Origin: Strigomonas culicis
Taxonomy: Eukaryota; Euglenozoa; Kinetoplastea; Trypanosomatida; Trypanosomatidae
Length of the DNA: 22,889 nt
Direction: 5' to 3'
Assembly (NCBI GenBank): GCA_000482145.1
Contig: AUXH01000299.1
Coordinates: 1-22,889, forward strand
Shown: piece after piece, positions 8,794 to 17,757 of the stretch
How the letters are laid out: each line of letters opens with the position of its first letter
Position numbering within the stretch: the stretch's first letter is position 1
The notes under the pieces: generated by a model
Told to the model about the DNA's origin: nothing
The model's database searches: none
What the model saw: the letters and a program-made list of their open reading frames with translations, nothing else
Position numbers and translations under genes: made by a program

Positions 8794-9517
8794 CAAATTC
8801 GAAGGAAAAAACAACAACGCAGCAAAGAACTATTATAGACTCAAGATGAGTGTATTAACCAGACCATAATAACAACAAAAGTAAGAATTAAGGAGAGAAC
8901 AATACATTTCATTCCATGTGAGTGTTTTCATCATTGATGTATCAAATACATTAAACTATCCAATTATCATTTTTTCCCTTTGTTTTACCGTATCAATTAT
9001 ACCATGAAGCATTTTGCCAATCTGTACCTCATGCGATGTGCGAGAAGGAGGTCCTTCATGCTTTCAGAATCCAATGATCCCTGTCTTGGCAGGGTGCGGT
9101 GCGGGGGTGGGCGGGACGGATTCGCGAAAGAAAGCAAACAATTCCCCTGAAGCAGAGAATAGAAGGACGAAGCGAATGAAAAACTCTTTATTATGATATA
9201 CACGTCACGATCCAGAACTAATCGTTCTCTTCTTCATTACACTCCTTTCCTACTCTGTAATTCCATTTTCTCCGCGAACTTCAACAAAAGAATGCAAAGA
9301 AAAGAAGAAAAGGCGATGATTGCCGGAAGGCAGCACAGGCGACCGTCATTTCATTTCCTCTCTCCCACTGGACATTGCTTTCGCTTTATCATTACTGTTT
9401 ATTAGTCTACAGAGCAACAGTGTTTGTATCGTGCGGCAAAAGTAAACAAACAGAGAACTCTGAAAAAAAAAGAAAAAGAAGAAGATCGAATAATCCTTGT
9501 AACAAGCGAGGACCGTT
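8794..9517. other. longest intergenic stretch of the array, with an extra splice-acceptor-like site
   Basis: A stretch of 724 bases between the HAD-like gene and the 398-residue gene. It contains a strong polypyrimidine-AG on the minus strand (9147-9180), a G-rich patch at 9092-9115 with four G runs on the plus strand, and otherwise AT-rich sequence. Downstream of the extra acceptor the first minus-strand ATG (9059) opens only a 20-codon frame. I see no convincing protein gene and no tRNA. Confidence 0.55.
9147..9180 (-). promoter_or_regulatory. orphan polypyrimidine-AG (possible trans-splice acceptor)
   Basis: On the minus strand a tract made almost wholly of T and C ends in TTCAG at 9147. 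It is about 350 bases upstream of the next start codon (8793), so it either gives that gene a long 5' UTR or marks a short or noncoding transcript. Confidence 0.45.
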
Positions 9518-10699
9518 TCAATGGATCAGACTGTCTTGTAGTTTCATTCGTTCACACAAGCAGTCCAGGAAGTAAGTTTCCTCTACAATTGCCTTGTATG
9601 CATTCACATGAACGCAGAAGGGGAGCTCGACCTTTTCACCCAACAGACTTTCACCGGAACGGATGTCTCGTAGGTCGACGATCGACTTTTCATCACTGAT
9701 AAAAATATTGTCATCGAAAAAAACATAGTAATGGTCCTGGCTCCCTTTGGACTCTACAGGAAAGACCTTTCCCCCAGACCGCCTTTCAGCACCTTGCGCC
9801 CAGCAAGGGTAGTAGTCCACAAGGCCCCCGATGTTGTTCGATGTACGATAAAAGGCCAGCAACAGCTCGTTCAGCTCTTTGAATGACGTCTGGCGCACGG
9901 ATTGACAGCCTTCTACAAGATACAGTTCCTTTTCAATAGCGTCCGGCGTTGCGTCCTCCATGTGTGTCAGCGCACTGGAGCGCGTGGTTGCAGACACAGA
10001 GGGGCCGAGGCAGAGGTACAGATGGCGTGCATCCCTGTACACGCATCCTGTGGCTGGGTCAATATAGTTTTTTCGCAGCTCTTCAAGAACGGTTCCCTTG
10101 GACTTGCAGATATGATCTCCATCGACAAACTGCTTCCACTCCTTCAAGACACTATCCAGGTCGCTGCCAAAGGTTCGAAAAATAAGGGTAAATGGCCAAT
10201 GCAGTTCAGAAAGGGTGTTGATAAAGTGAAAGAAGGATGGTATGATGGAGTAATACGTTGGCGCGGCTCCTTCCTTTATGGTTAAGCATTTCCGCTGCTC
10301 CTCCACCAGATAGGCGTACTTTTCTCCTGCTTCCCCAGGAAACGTGAACTTCCTCGAAGCAGCGCGGCGCGCTCCCGATATCTTCTTCCAGAGTGCGTCT
10401 CGTTCCACCTTGGGCAGCTGTTGCATCCCCGCAGGCTCGCAGTGAACTCGGTCGACATAGTCCTCATAGGTCAATACCTCACCGTCGACGTGCGCGGGCC
10501 TTGCTTCAGACGGGCCGTGGAGCGCACGCCACCCCCCGGAGGGGTCGATGCAGCCGAACACGTTGGCGGCGGCGTTGCTATTAAGTACATCTTCCATCGT
10601 TCTCCCGCCCGCCGCATCAATCTGGATGATGGTCTTGTTGATATCCATGTGTATGATCAAGTGCTTCTTGGCACATTTTTCCAAATAGGCACGGGACAT
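9518..10699 (-). CDS. HAD-superfamily-like protein (putative hydrolase) with DxN motif I
   Basis: A 393-residue protein. The ATG at 10699 is chosen because a clear pyrimidine tract and CTAG end at 10702; the frame upstream of it contains only a TTG start. Motif I of the haloacid dehalogenase fold appears as HMDINKTII (Asp19, Asn21), in the usual place near the N-terminus after a hydrophobic strand. A late motif, VFFDDNIF, fits motif IV with paired aspartates, followed by IVDLRD. Between them are a strand-like RTFGSDLD (a plausible motif II region) and a long cap. Replacement of the second Asp of DxD by Asn is seen in some HAD subfamilies and may mean altered or no phosphatase activity. There is no signal peptide or membrane helix, so a cytosolic location is likely. 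The substrate is unknown. Confidence 0.65.
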   Translation of the reverse strand: MSRAYLEKCAKKHLIIHMDINKTIIQIDAAGGRTMEDVLNSNAAANVFGCIDPSGGWRALHGPSEARPAHVDGEVLTYEDYVDRVHCEPAGMQQLPKVERDALWKKISGARRAASRKFTFPGEAGEKYAYLVEEQRKCLTIKEGAAPTYYSIIPSFFHFINTLSELHWPFTLIFRTFGSDLDSVLKEWKQFVDGDHICKSKGTVLEELRKNYIDPATGCVYRDARHLYLCLGPSVSATTRSSALTHMEDATPDAIEKELYLVEGCQSVRQTSFKELNELLLAFYRTSNNIGGLVDYYPCWAQGAERRSGGKVFPVESKGSQDHYYVFFDDNIFISDEKSIVDLRDIRSGESLLGEKVELPFCVHVNAYKAIVEETYFLDCLCERMKLQDSLIH

Positions 10700-11075
10700 T
10701 ACTAGAGCAAAGAAGGGGAAAGAAAGATAAAAATGCCAAAAACAAACAAACAAAAAGATACACTTACAAGACGATAGAAGAAAGGTAAGACAGAAAACGA
10801 GGAAAAAAAGTGTTTCTCACCATTGCTCCCCCATCACTTTGGATCCAGAACTCACGCACATATCCACACGGACGGTTTTCACTGGATAAGCGCACGCGAA
10901 GCGAAAACGGATGTTTCGTACGAGTAGTAAGACTGATAGTACTGATGGAAAAGCGAACAGAAGCACAGGTTAGAAGCCCCATCGATCTACATGATACTCC
11001 ATGCTATGTTACTGCTATTCCGCAGAAGCATGGTAAAACTAACAAAGCTGCAGAATAATCAGAGAGCTGAGAATA
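10700..11075. other. intergenic region between Derlin and the HAD-like gene
   Basis: A stretch of 376 bases with the HAD-like gene's splice signal, an (AAAC)n run at 10741-10753 and a 72-codon minus-strand ATG frame (10982-10764) that is not called as a gene (see findings). No RNA gene was recognised. Confidence 0.5.
10702..10728 (-). promoter_or_regulatory. trans-splice acceptor for the HAD-like gene
   Basis: On the minus strand a T/C tract of about 22 bases ends in CTCTAG, only two bases before the ATG at 10699. It decides the start codon, because any upstream in-frame start would be removed. Confidence 0.6.
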
Positions 11076-11735
11076 TCAGTTTACTACGATTTCATCACCT
11101 GGAGCAGCCTGAAACAGGCGCTCCAAGTGGTTCTGCAAGCGGAGGAGATTGATCCCCGTTATTCGTGGAAATATCTCCAGTGTGTACCACATACAATGAC
11201 CAATGAAGCAGCTCACTAGGTTCAACTTCACGGCAGACGTTCCTTGATTATACAGCATCATCAAGCAGTAAAACGCTGGCAGCAGTCGCATAGGTGCCTC
11301 GATAACGGCAAAGAGAGCGACGCGTTGGTCTGGCAAGAGTCGACTCAGAAGGTACATAAGAACGCTTTCTAGCATCGTACTCATAAACAGCACGTCAATG
11401 ATACCGATCACTCGGGCTGCCAGGATCAGCAGCGCGCTCACGGACACCACTACGGCGTAGTCGATTGCACGACGGTGGAAGTATTGCTCTTCAATGGCAC
11501 TACTTACTACATAAATCCAGTGTATTTCTAGCGCCGTGTTCAAGTTCAAGCTACCATAATAAAAAAACGGCGTGAAGAGCCGCCAGTACTGTTTTTGCTG
11601 GAAAATGAGTGTATTGCTGTACATTAATTGAAGCGGATGAACGACCTCCATGTAACACAGAACAACAATAACGCCGTAGATACACAGAAGTGTTCGCGTT
11701 ACAGGCGGAACTCTAAACACAGGAAGCGCGTCCAT
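11076..11735 (-). CDS. Derlin (Der1-like) ER-associated degradation membrane protein
   Basis: A 219-residue rhomboid-pseudoprotease of the Derlin family, which helps move misfolded proteins out of the ER membrane for degradation. Family features are clear: the N-terminal PPVTRTL (10-16), the conserved QYWRLFTPFFYYGSL (49-63, with the WR pair at 51-52), several hydrophobic helices (about 15-30, 55-62, 92-118, 120-135, 150-162, 171-185), and the late GHCMWYTLEIFP (179-190) that matches the GH...FP signature. The rhomboid catalytic serine context (GxSG) is absent, as expected for Derlins. The length fits the family (about 200-260). The C-terminal tail is short, with no evident p97-binding SHP box. 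The ATG at 11735 lies six bases after a T/C-tract acceptor. Confidence 0.92.
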   Translation of the reverse strand: MDALPVFRVPPVTRTLLCIYGVIVVLCYMEVVHPLQLMYSNTLIFQQKQYWRLFTPFFYYGSLNLNTALEIHWIYVVSSAIEEQYFHRRAIDYAVVVSVSALLILAARVIGIIDVLFMSTMLESVLMYLLSRLLPDQRVALFAVIEAPMRLLPAFYCLMMLYNQGTSAVKLNLVSCFIGHCMWYTLEIFPRITGINLLRLQNHLERLFQAAPGDEIVVN

Positions 11736-12088
11736 TTTATTCTGGAGAAGAGAAAGAAGAGAGTCCTTCCTTTCTTCACTTCCTTGTATATGTATCTATC
11801 TATCGTTGTTTCTTTGTGTACGAGTAATTTCCAATAACAAAAAACTATTTGGGGGGTGGGGGTGGGGGGTGGAGAAGAACAAAAGGAAGAAGAGAGTCGA
11901 ATCAAAAGAGTACACAATTACGCTAACAACACTGTAACTGAACAAACTCTCCATGCTCAGTTTTTTTTTTCTTCATTTGTTTTCGATCCCTATATAGTTC
12001 CTTCTTACATGGGCACCCATAATACCATCGAAGCACATCGATCGAAAAGCAGGCTAAGCACAGCGTCAATAAGAACCGAAAACAGTGT
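11736..12088. other. intergenic region upstream of Derlin
   Basis: A stretch of 353 bases: 3' UTR of the membrane-protein gene and the Derlin splice signal. A G-rich patch at 11850-11872 on the plus strand (C-rich in the transcript) is the only odd composition. No gene was seen. Confidence 0.55.
11742..11762 (-). promoter_or_regulatory. trans-splice acceptor for Derlin
   Basis: A minus-strand tract rich in TCT ends in TCCAG, leaving a leader of about six bases before the ATG at 11735. Confidence 0.6.
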
Positions 12089-12715
12089 TTACACCGTTTT
12101 TAAAGCCAAAAATAGAAAACACTCAAATAGGAGAAGCAAATTGTAGAGAAGCGATAGCAGCAGCGGCTTGATCTGCGACTTGTGGGTGCTATCCCACCAC
12201 TTGGATTGGTGTTGATATAGAATAAACAGTGTAAATACGATAGGAAATGGCATGCACGCTATAGTAATGAAGTAGGGCACGCGCTTGCGGGATTCGCTAG
12301 AGCGCACCAGAATGCCGATGGTCACGAGTAAGAGAACAAGAAAAAATTGCGTTTGCAAGTGGAAGCACCACCACGTGTAGGTGAGTTCCCAGTGGCGTTT
12401 GAACGCAGCAGGGTCCGCGGTCGCGTCGGGGGCACTTGCACTAGGACTCGCGGGAATGCAGGAAGCCGTCAGAATGAGGCCCAACAAGAGCATGCCGGAA
12501 TGGACACATAGCCATCGATAGCGAAGCACACTCGAGAGATTCCTTCTCGTTGTGGGCGCCATGTCCTTGAGCCGGGAGAGGCCATCGGCAATGAACATAT
12601 TGTACTTCTGGTGGATCGCCTGCAGGCGCTCCTTTTCTTCTTCGCTCAGCGGACGCTCTTGCTCCGCGCGACGAAGGTTATCCATCTCATACTCCTCTTC
12701 ACGAGAAAATGACAT
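12089..12715 (-). CDS. four-helix integral membrane protein, function unknown
   Basis: A 208-residue protein. Residues 1-60 are hydrophilic, charged and probably helical (Glu/Arg-rich, cytosolic-looking). Four hydrophobic segments follow at about 68-88, 115-137, 147-167 and 183-205; the last reaches almost to the C-terminus (ALKTV). The loop between segments 1 and 2 is rich in Ala/Pro/Ser. No cleavable signal peptide is seen because the first hydrophobic segment starts late. I do not recognise the family. The ATG at 12715 follows a very clear T/C tract and TTTAG by 20 bases. Its neighbour Derlin is also a membrane protein, but shared transcription says little about shared function in this kind of genome. 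Confidence 0.82.
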   Translation of the reverse strand: MSFSREEEYEMDNLRRAEQERPLSEEEKERLQAIHQKYNMFIADGLSRLKDMAPTTRRNLSSVLRYRWLCVHSGMLLLGLILTASCIPASPSASAPDATADPAAFKRHWELTYTWWCFHLQTQFFLVLLLVTIGILVRSSESRKRVPYFITIACMPFPIVFTLFILYQHQSKWWDSTHKSQIKPLLLSLLYNLLLLFECFLFLALKTV

Positions 12716-12735
12716 TTTGAATGAGCACAGTTGAC

Positions 12736-12763
12736 CTAAAAAAAGAAGAAGCGAAAGAAAATG
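12736..12763 (-). promoter_or_regulatory. trans-splice acceptor for the four-helix membrane protein gene
   Basis: On the minus strand a pyrimidine tract with a run of seven T ends in TTTAG, 20 bases before the ATG at 12715. It is one of the cleanest acceptors in the window. Confidence 0.65.
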
Positions 12764-12978
12764 AAGAGTAAAGGCAAACAGTCAGAAGAACAGACACACC
12801 TTGTTTCAGGCGCCACATACGCGCTTTTGCGCTCTAGTACGACGCGACAGAGAGAAGACAAACATTCATATGCTGTGTTTCGGTAAGTGTGAAACGTGTC
12901 AGTTTAGGTTCATACAATTAGAGTCGAGTTTTTTTTTCTTCTTCTTTAAACAGAGTCCATTTGCGTAAAGATTTACTA

Positions 12979-15900
12979 CTAGGTTGAGCTTGCCGATGAA
13001 AGTGATCTGCTGGTGCTGCCGTCATCATCACTCCCTGAGTAAGTTCCCTCCGTATCTGTGCCCGAGGAGCCATCTGACTGGTCTTCTTCCTCCTCGAAGG
13101 ATCCCGTTTCCGTCTCCGACGGATGCGACGAAGAGACGCCCTCCTCATCTTCTTCCTCCGAAGACAAACTGGCTTCATCGCCATCATAGTTGTCATCGTC
13201 TCCGTAGTCGTCTCCGAATTCGTCACTGAAATTAGGCTCCTCCTCCTCCTCCATGGCACTCCCCGATCGCTCTTGGTTACCGGGAGAGGCAAAGGCAGGA
13301 ATGTCTGCGAACGGTCCAGCGGAGGTTGTGAATAGGCGAATGACAGATTCATCGTTCTCATCGAGAATGGCTGCGCAAAAGCGGTCAGAGGGATCCACAG
13401 CAAAGGCCTTGAAGGGTGGTCGAACATCCTCTGAAAAAATGGTCTCCAGCGAGTAGCTGTCGATTGCTGTGATCACGGGCAGCGACCCCTCAGACACGGC
13501 TCCCGACGATTTGAAGCTGTAAATCACCTTCGCTGCGCGACTGGTGTGAAAGTTGCTCGTTTTTAAGAAGGCTGGAATCGTCTGTACAATGCCCCAGCGC
13601 CGAAGGTCCCACACCACCTCGTCGATGATGACGAGCGGCCGATGCGGATGGAACATGCTCGCGAGCGACTCCGTGACGCGGTCGAAGCGGAAGACCGGCT
13701 TGTCCTTGCACCTCACATCCCACAGGACCGCATCGCTTAAAATAAGGCTGGACGTGGAGTTGAAGATGGCCACGTTCTCTGTGCTTTCGCCGGACCAAAC
13801 ACTGTCCGTAAACGTGCAAAGCTCCTTCTTCGTCTCGAGGTCGAACAGGCTACACACGCGCTCCTCGTCGTGTGTGAGCAGCGACCACTTGCTGTCATGT
13901 GAGAAGCGCAGTGCGGAACACCCGGAAAACTCCTGCACAGCGATAGGCAGCGCACTACGTGACATAACCACCGCCCGATTCGACTCATTGATTGCCGCAA
14001 TCAAGCTACCGTCCTTCGATATACTAAGCGAAGAGATGGGCTCGTTCTCAAAGACCAGATGTTGCTCCAGCTGCTTTTCTTCCGAGGCTTCATCAGGGAA
14101 CGTATCGAAGAGGGCTACTGCCCCTTCCGACGTGCCGATCATCACAGAGTCCCCGTGATCACAAAAGAGAACGCTTTCACCTTGAATACCGTCACCACCC
14201 CCCGTAATATCAAACAGAAAGGACGGATAGCGATAGCTGTACATCACATCATTCATTTGCATTTTGACAGGCTTTTCGATTCCCGTCTTGCGCCAGAGCA
14301 GACGGTCCAGGATGTTGCGCGTGTCGTCCGGTGGGGATGATATGGGTATGTACACATGCTTCTTTGTCAAATCAAACTGCGGCAGGGTCTCGATGATGTT
14401 GGTGCACGGCTCCTGCTGTTGGCGAAGGTAGGAGCGCACCAGAGCATCTAGCGACGTGCCTTCCGCGGCGGCGGAGACCTTACCTTCGCCGATGCGTGAG
14501 GCGGCCGGGCTTGGTGGGGGCGGCACACCCGCCTCGCTGCGCAGCGCCGCAGCGGATTGCCGGAGCCCTTCCTTTTCCAAGTGCTCTGCGATGAGTCGCA
14601 TGAGCGAGTTCTGCGAGTAATCAATGATAGCGCGGCCCAAGATGTGCTTCCGCTGCTCGATTTCCAACGGGTCCCTGTTGTTCAGCTTGACAATGTCGAC
14701 TGGGTTACCGTCCGTACCAGGGAGGAACACCTTGACATTATCGACGAAGCGCCCCGTGGGGTCCAACTCGCTCAGCAGCTTTCGCTGTCCCATCACGGTC
14801 ATGTACTCTCTCTGCACGTCGCTGTAGTGCTGCAACAATGTCTGCGCAATGCGGTGCACCTTCAGGGCATCGAAGAGCTGCTCCGTGTCGCCATACCGGC
14901 GCAGCGTGACCAACAGCTGTATGGCTCGGGCAACAATGGGAAAGTAGGCCATTTTGGCGGACAGAGAGGGTCCCGTTTGAACGTTCAACACATCGATGAG
15001 AATCCGTATGCCCTCGCATCCACGAAAAATGCCACACGCATGATTGAATTCTGAAACGGTGGCCTCGTCGGAGGTATCGTAGGGAGGCGCTGTCACATTT
15101 ATTAGAATCTGGAGTGCAACGGTGATACACGGCAGTGTGAAGCCTTCCTTGGGAAACGCCCCCTTCGCGATGGTGCTGGTAAAGTCGCAGATGATTAAAA
15201 GAAGCTGCGCCACTCCCGAATCGTGGGAGCGCGGCTCGGCAATGAGGGGACGAACGGCAGGGATGACAGTCAGAACAGAAAGCGCTTGTAGTGTGTACAC
15301 CAGTAGCTCCGAGCGGCTCTGTATAAAGTAGTAATTCGCCGCCTTCAAGAGCAAGCTGTGAAATCCCTTCTCAATCAGCTTGTGAATGCCAAAGAGATTC
15401 TCCAACTTGAGCAAACTCCTTATGGTCTCGGTAGGCACATTGGGAAGCTGGGAAGGGGACACGGCCAGGAAGCCGAGTACGGCACTGGCAATGGCAGGGT
15501 CTCTCGGCAGAGGAGAGTCTGGAGACAGCTTTGTAATTGCCACCGACAAGGTTCGGTGTTCGCGGAAGATGGCACGAGTCGAAAGCATCAAGTGGTATAC
15601 TACGTATATATTGAGGCATTTCAAGAGAGCTCTCTGGATCCCAGCGTCGACAACATCGAACACTTCCTCCGATTTTTTCACAATCTTGTCAAACATCTCC
15701 AGCATCTCGCTTGCTCCATCGATCTGGTCAAAATAGGTGATGACGCAGGGAAAGCTGAGTGTGTGGAAGAGAAATAATCCGGCACATTCCTGAATGTCGA
15801 TGCTCGGGCTCTTACGCCATTGGTTGATCATAAACGTCATGATGGGCATGAAGTAGTGGCGGTGTTCTCGGAGGAGCTCTTCAAAAATGGCCGACTTGGC

Positions 15901-17757
15901 CAAATTCGACAAGACCATAGTGCACCCATACATACACGAGGCAATGGATGGCCCGTTAATAATGCGAAAAACGCGCGCTACACCATCGAGTCCAAGAAAG
16001 AGAAGTGCCAGTTTCTTCTGGTTGAGCAGCGCGTTCAAAGCCCACAAGACTCGTACCACCATCTCTCGGTTCTGACGAAACGTGCGACGCCGGCGCTGCA
16101 GTGTTGTGTCCCACTGCAAAATAGAAAGAATCCTGCCCTCGTCTTCCCCGTCCTGTATTTCCTCCGTTCCGTAGTTCCCCTCATATCGCCTCTTCTCACG
16201 AAGCTCTGCACTCTCGACAGTGCTGTCCAGAAGATCTTGGGACTCGGAAAGATTAATGGAGTCTAGGACATACAGAAGACCCTCGATGGACTGGAACTGC
16301 AAGGACGGCGCCACTACATCCTTCTCAGAGCACAGAATTCCGCATACTGCGCACACTTGCATGAACTCGAGCAATCTTAACGTATCCGAGTCGATCTTCT
16401 CTGTCATTGTCGCCAAGTAGGATTCCCAGCTGCACACCTCGAAGTTGGGTGATTTGTACTTGTAGCAAAACAGACGTCCCTTTTCGGACTCATGGTCTGC
16501 ACTCACATCACAGCTTGGCACCCACTTGACCACGACTTCATCCTGTTCTGTGATACCAACGACTTCACCAAAGTCGCATTGTTTTCCTTGCGCAGCGGCT
16601 CCCCAACATGGCCCTCTCCCAACCTTCTCGCCTGGCTGTGGAGTCCATGTATCCAAGACAAAGGAGCCCTCTCCGTTTCCCTCCTGGCGAGTGTACTTTA
16701 GCAACACAGGCGAGCGACCTCTGGAGCGGATACGCTTCCGCGGCGTGCCTTCCCCCGCAGTGTGATGCTCTGGCGGCGTGGCAGTGTCCACAACAGGAGC
16801 AGGAGGATACCGCGAGGCGTCGGACGGGATAGGAGTGTTTTGCCGTGGTGACCTCGATGTAGTAGCCACTGGATCCCGCTGGGCGCGCGTATACCCGTTT
16901 AGCTTGGAGCGGGGAAAGTGCCCAAAAATCGCATGCACCAAATGACGCAGCTGGTGCATGAGAGCGCGGGGTATTTCTTGGGCAAATGCCTCGGACGAGG
17001 CCAGCTCGTCTTGGTCAATCATGTGGTACATTAGGGAAAGCGAAATCAGCCGCTTCCGACGATCTTGCTCATTTAAAACGTTAGTACACACATCGTACAT
17101 GGGCAGAGGATCCCCATAATACTCCTTCGCACCTTCTACGATAAGGTAGCCCAAGCAAGAGGCAGTGAGCTGAATCTTTTCCATTTCCTTGTAATACTCT
17201 TTTAGCACTTCCCGCTGTGCATCATTGAGAGGTTCGTCGGGGTAGGGCCTACCGTCTGTGGAGGTTTCAATGAGCGTGTTCAGGCCTTCGCAAAACGCCG
17301 TATTGCTATGCAAGCTATTTGCAAGGGACTCAAAAGGAATTCGATCCTGAATATTGAGTGTGTTGCAGTAAACATCAGAGCCTTTTTCAAACTCATTAGT
17401 GAGTACCTTCAACAGTTCCCCGTACAGGAAGGATAATAACTGCAGAAAACTCCCCATTTTGGCTGCGTGTGCTTCAAAAGCGGGCGGGCGCCCATTTTCC
17501 CAGTCCGTGCTCACAACACTATAGTTTTGAATGGCCTCTTTAGTGTTGGAAAGCATTTTCTCAGTTTTGGATATGCGCTTCATCAATGCTTTTGCCTTGG
17601 GAATGGCTTTTGTCTCAAACAGAAATGCTTCCTCTTCCTCTGATTCGTCCATATCATCGCCATCACTGTCTAGATTAGCCCATACAAGATCATTACTGTC
17701 GTAATCTAATGCACTGCTACTCGATATGGAGCCGGTGCCATCATCTGATTCAGACAT
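12979..17757 (-). CDS. DCAF1: DCAF1 (VprBP) homologue, CRL4 ubiquitin ligase substrate receptor, with a MIB/HERC2-like insert
   Basis: A 1592-residue protein, close to animal DCAF1 (about 1500). DCAF1 docks on DDB1 and brings substrates to CUL4 ubiquitin ligases. Order of parts: a short acidic N-terminus; a helical, armadillo-like region (about 45-300 and 450-1030); a low-complexity linker (about 300-370); a compact segment (about 375-445) starting GEKVGRGPCW, with VVVKW further on, that resembles the MIB/HERC2 fold; a LisH motif (about 1040-1073); a C-terminal WD40 propeller (about 1170-1470); and a very acidic Ser/Glu/Asp tail (about 1500-1592). The propeller carries both family-defining WDxR motifs, LWDVR (near 1345) and VWDLR (near 1382), spaced as in DCAF1 and followed by the typical VQTIPAF. 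These arginines are the DDB1-docking signature. The acidic tail is also typical of DCAF1. The ATG at 17757 is preceded by a run of A and, further up, a long T/C tract. Confidence 0.87.
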   Translation of the reverse strand: MSESDDGTGSISSSSALDYDSNDLVWANLDSDGDDMDESEEEEAFLFETKAIPKAKALMKRISKTEKMLSNTKEAIQNYSVVSTDWENGRPPAFEAHAAKMGSFLQLLSFLYGELLKVLTNEFEKGSDVYCNTLNIQDRIPFESLANSLHSNTAFCEGLNTLIETSTDGRPYPDEPLNDAQREVLKEYYKEMEKIQLTASCLGYLIVEGAKEYYGDPLPMYDVCTNVLNEQDRRKRLISLSLMYHMIDQDELASSEAFAQEIPRALMHQLRHLVHAIFGHFPRSKLNGYTRAQRDPVATTSRSPRQNTPIPSDASRYPPAPVVDTATPPEHHTAGEGTPRKRIRSRGRSPVLLKYTRQEGNGEGSFVLDTWTPQPGEKVGRGPCWGAAAQGKQCDFGEVVGITEQDEVVVKWVPSCDVSADHESEKGRLFCYKYKSPNFEVCSWESYLATMTEKIDSDTLRLLEFMQVCAVCGILCSEKDVVAPSLQFQSIEGLLYVLDSINLSESQDLLDSTVESAELREKRRYEGNYGTEEIQDGEDEGRILSILQWDTTLQRRRRTFRQNREMVVRVLWALNALLNQKKLALLFLGLDGVARVFRIINGPSIASCMYGCTMVLSNLAKSAIFEELLREHRHYFMPIMTFMINQWRKSPSIDIQECAGLFLFHTLSFPCVITYFDQIDGASEMLEMFDKIVKKSEEVFDVVDAGIQRALLKCLNIYVVYHLMLSTRAIFREHRTLSVAITKLSPDSPLPRDPAIASAVLGFLAVSPSQLPNVPTETIRSLLKLENLFGIHKLIEKGFHSLLLKAANYYFIQSRSELLVYTLQALSVLTVIPAVRPLIAEPRSHDSGVAQLLLIICDFTSTIAKGAFPKEGFTLPCITVALQILINVTAPPYDTSDEATVSEFNHACGIFRGCEGIRILIDVLNVQTGPSLSAKMAYFPIVARAIQLLVTLRRYGDTEQLFDALKVHRIAQTLLQHYSDVQREYMTVMGQRKLLSELDPTGRFVDNVKVFLPGTDGNPVDIVKLNNRDPLEIEQRKHILGRAIIDYSQNSLMRLIAEHLEKEGLRQSAAALRSEAGVPPPPSPAASRIGEGKVSAAAEGTSLDALVRSYLRQQQEPCTNIIETLPQFDLTKKHVYIPISSPPDDTRNILDRLLWRKTGIEKPVKMQMNDVMYSYRYPSFLFDITGGGDGIQGESVLFCDHGDSVMIGTSEGAVALFDTFPDEASEEKQLEQHLVFENEPISSLSISKDGSLIAAINESNRAVVMSRSALPIAVQEFSGCSALRFSHDSKWSLLTHDEERVCSLFDLETKKELCTFTDSVWSGESTENVAIFNSTSSLILSDAVLWDVRCKDKPVFRFDRVTESLASMFHPHRPLVIIDEVVWDLRRWGIVQTIPAFLKTSNFHTSRAAKVIYSFKSSGAVSEGSLPVITAIDSYSLETIFSEDVRPPFKAFAVDPSDRFCAAILDENDESVIRLFTTSAGPFADIPAFASPGNQERSGSAMEEEEEPNFSDEFGDDYGDDDNYDGDEASLSSEEEDEEGVSSSHPSETETGSFEEEEDQSDGSSGTDTEGTYSGSDDDGSTSRSLSSASST

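Noticed and set aside
10760..10830. GTAAGT- and GTGAG-like 5' splice sites that could join the 72-codon frame to the HAD-like gene as a cis-spliced gene
   Set aside because: Joining to the CTCTAG acceptor creates an immediate stop (ATG-TAA), and the HAD-like gene has a natural start of its own.
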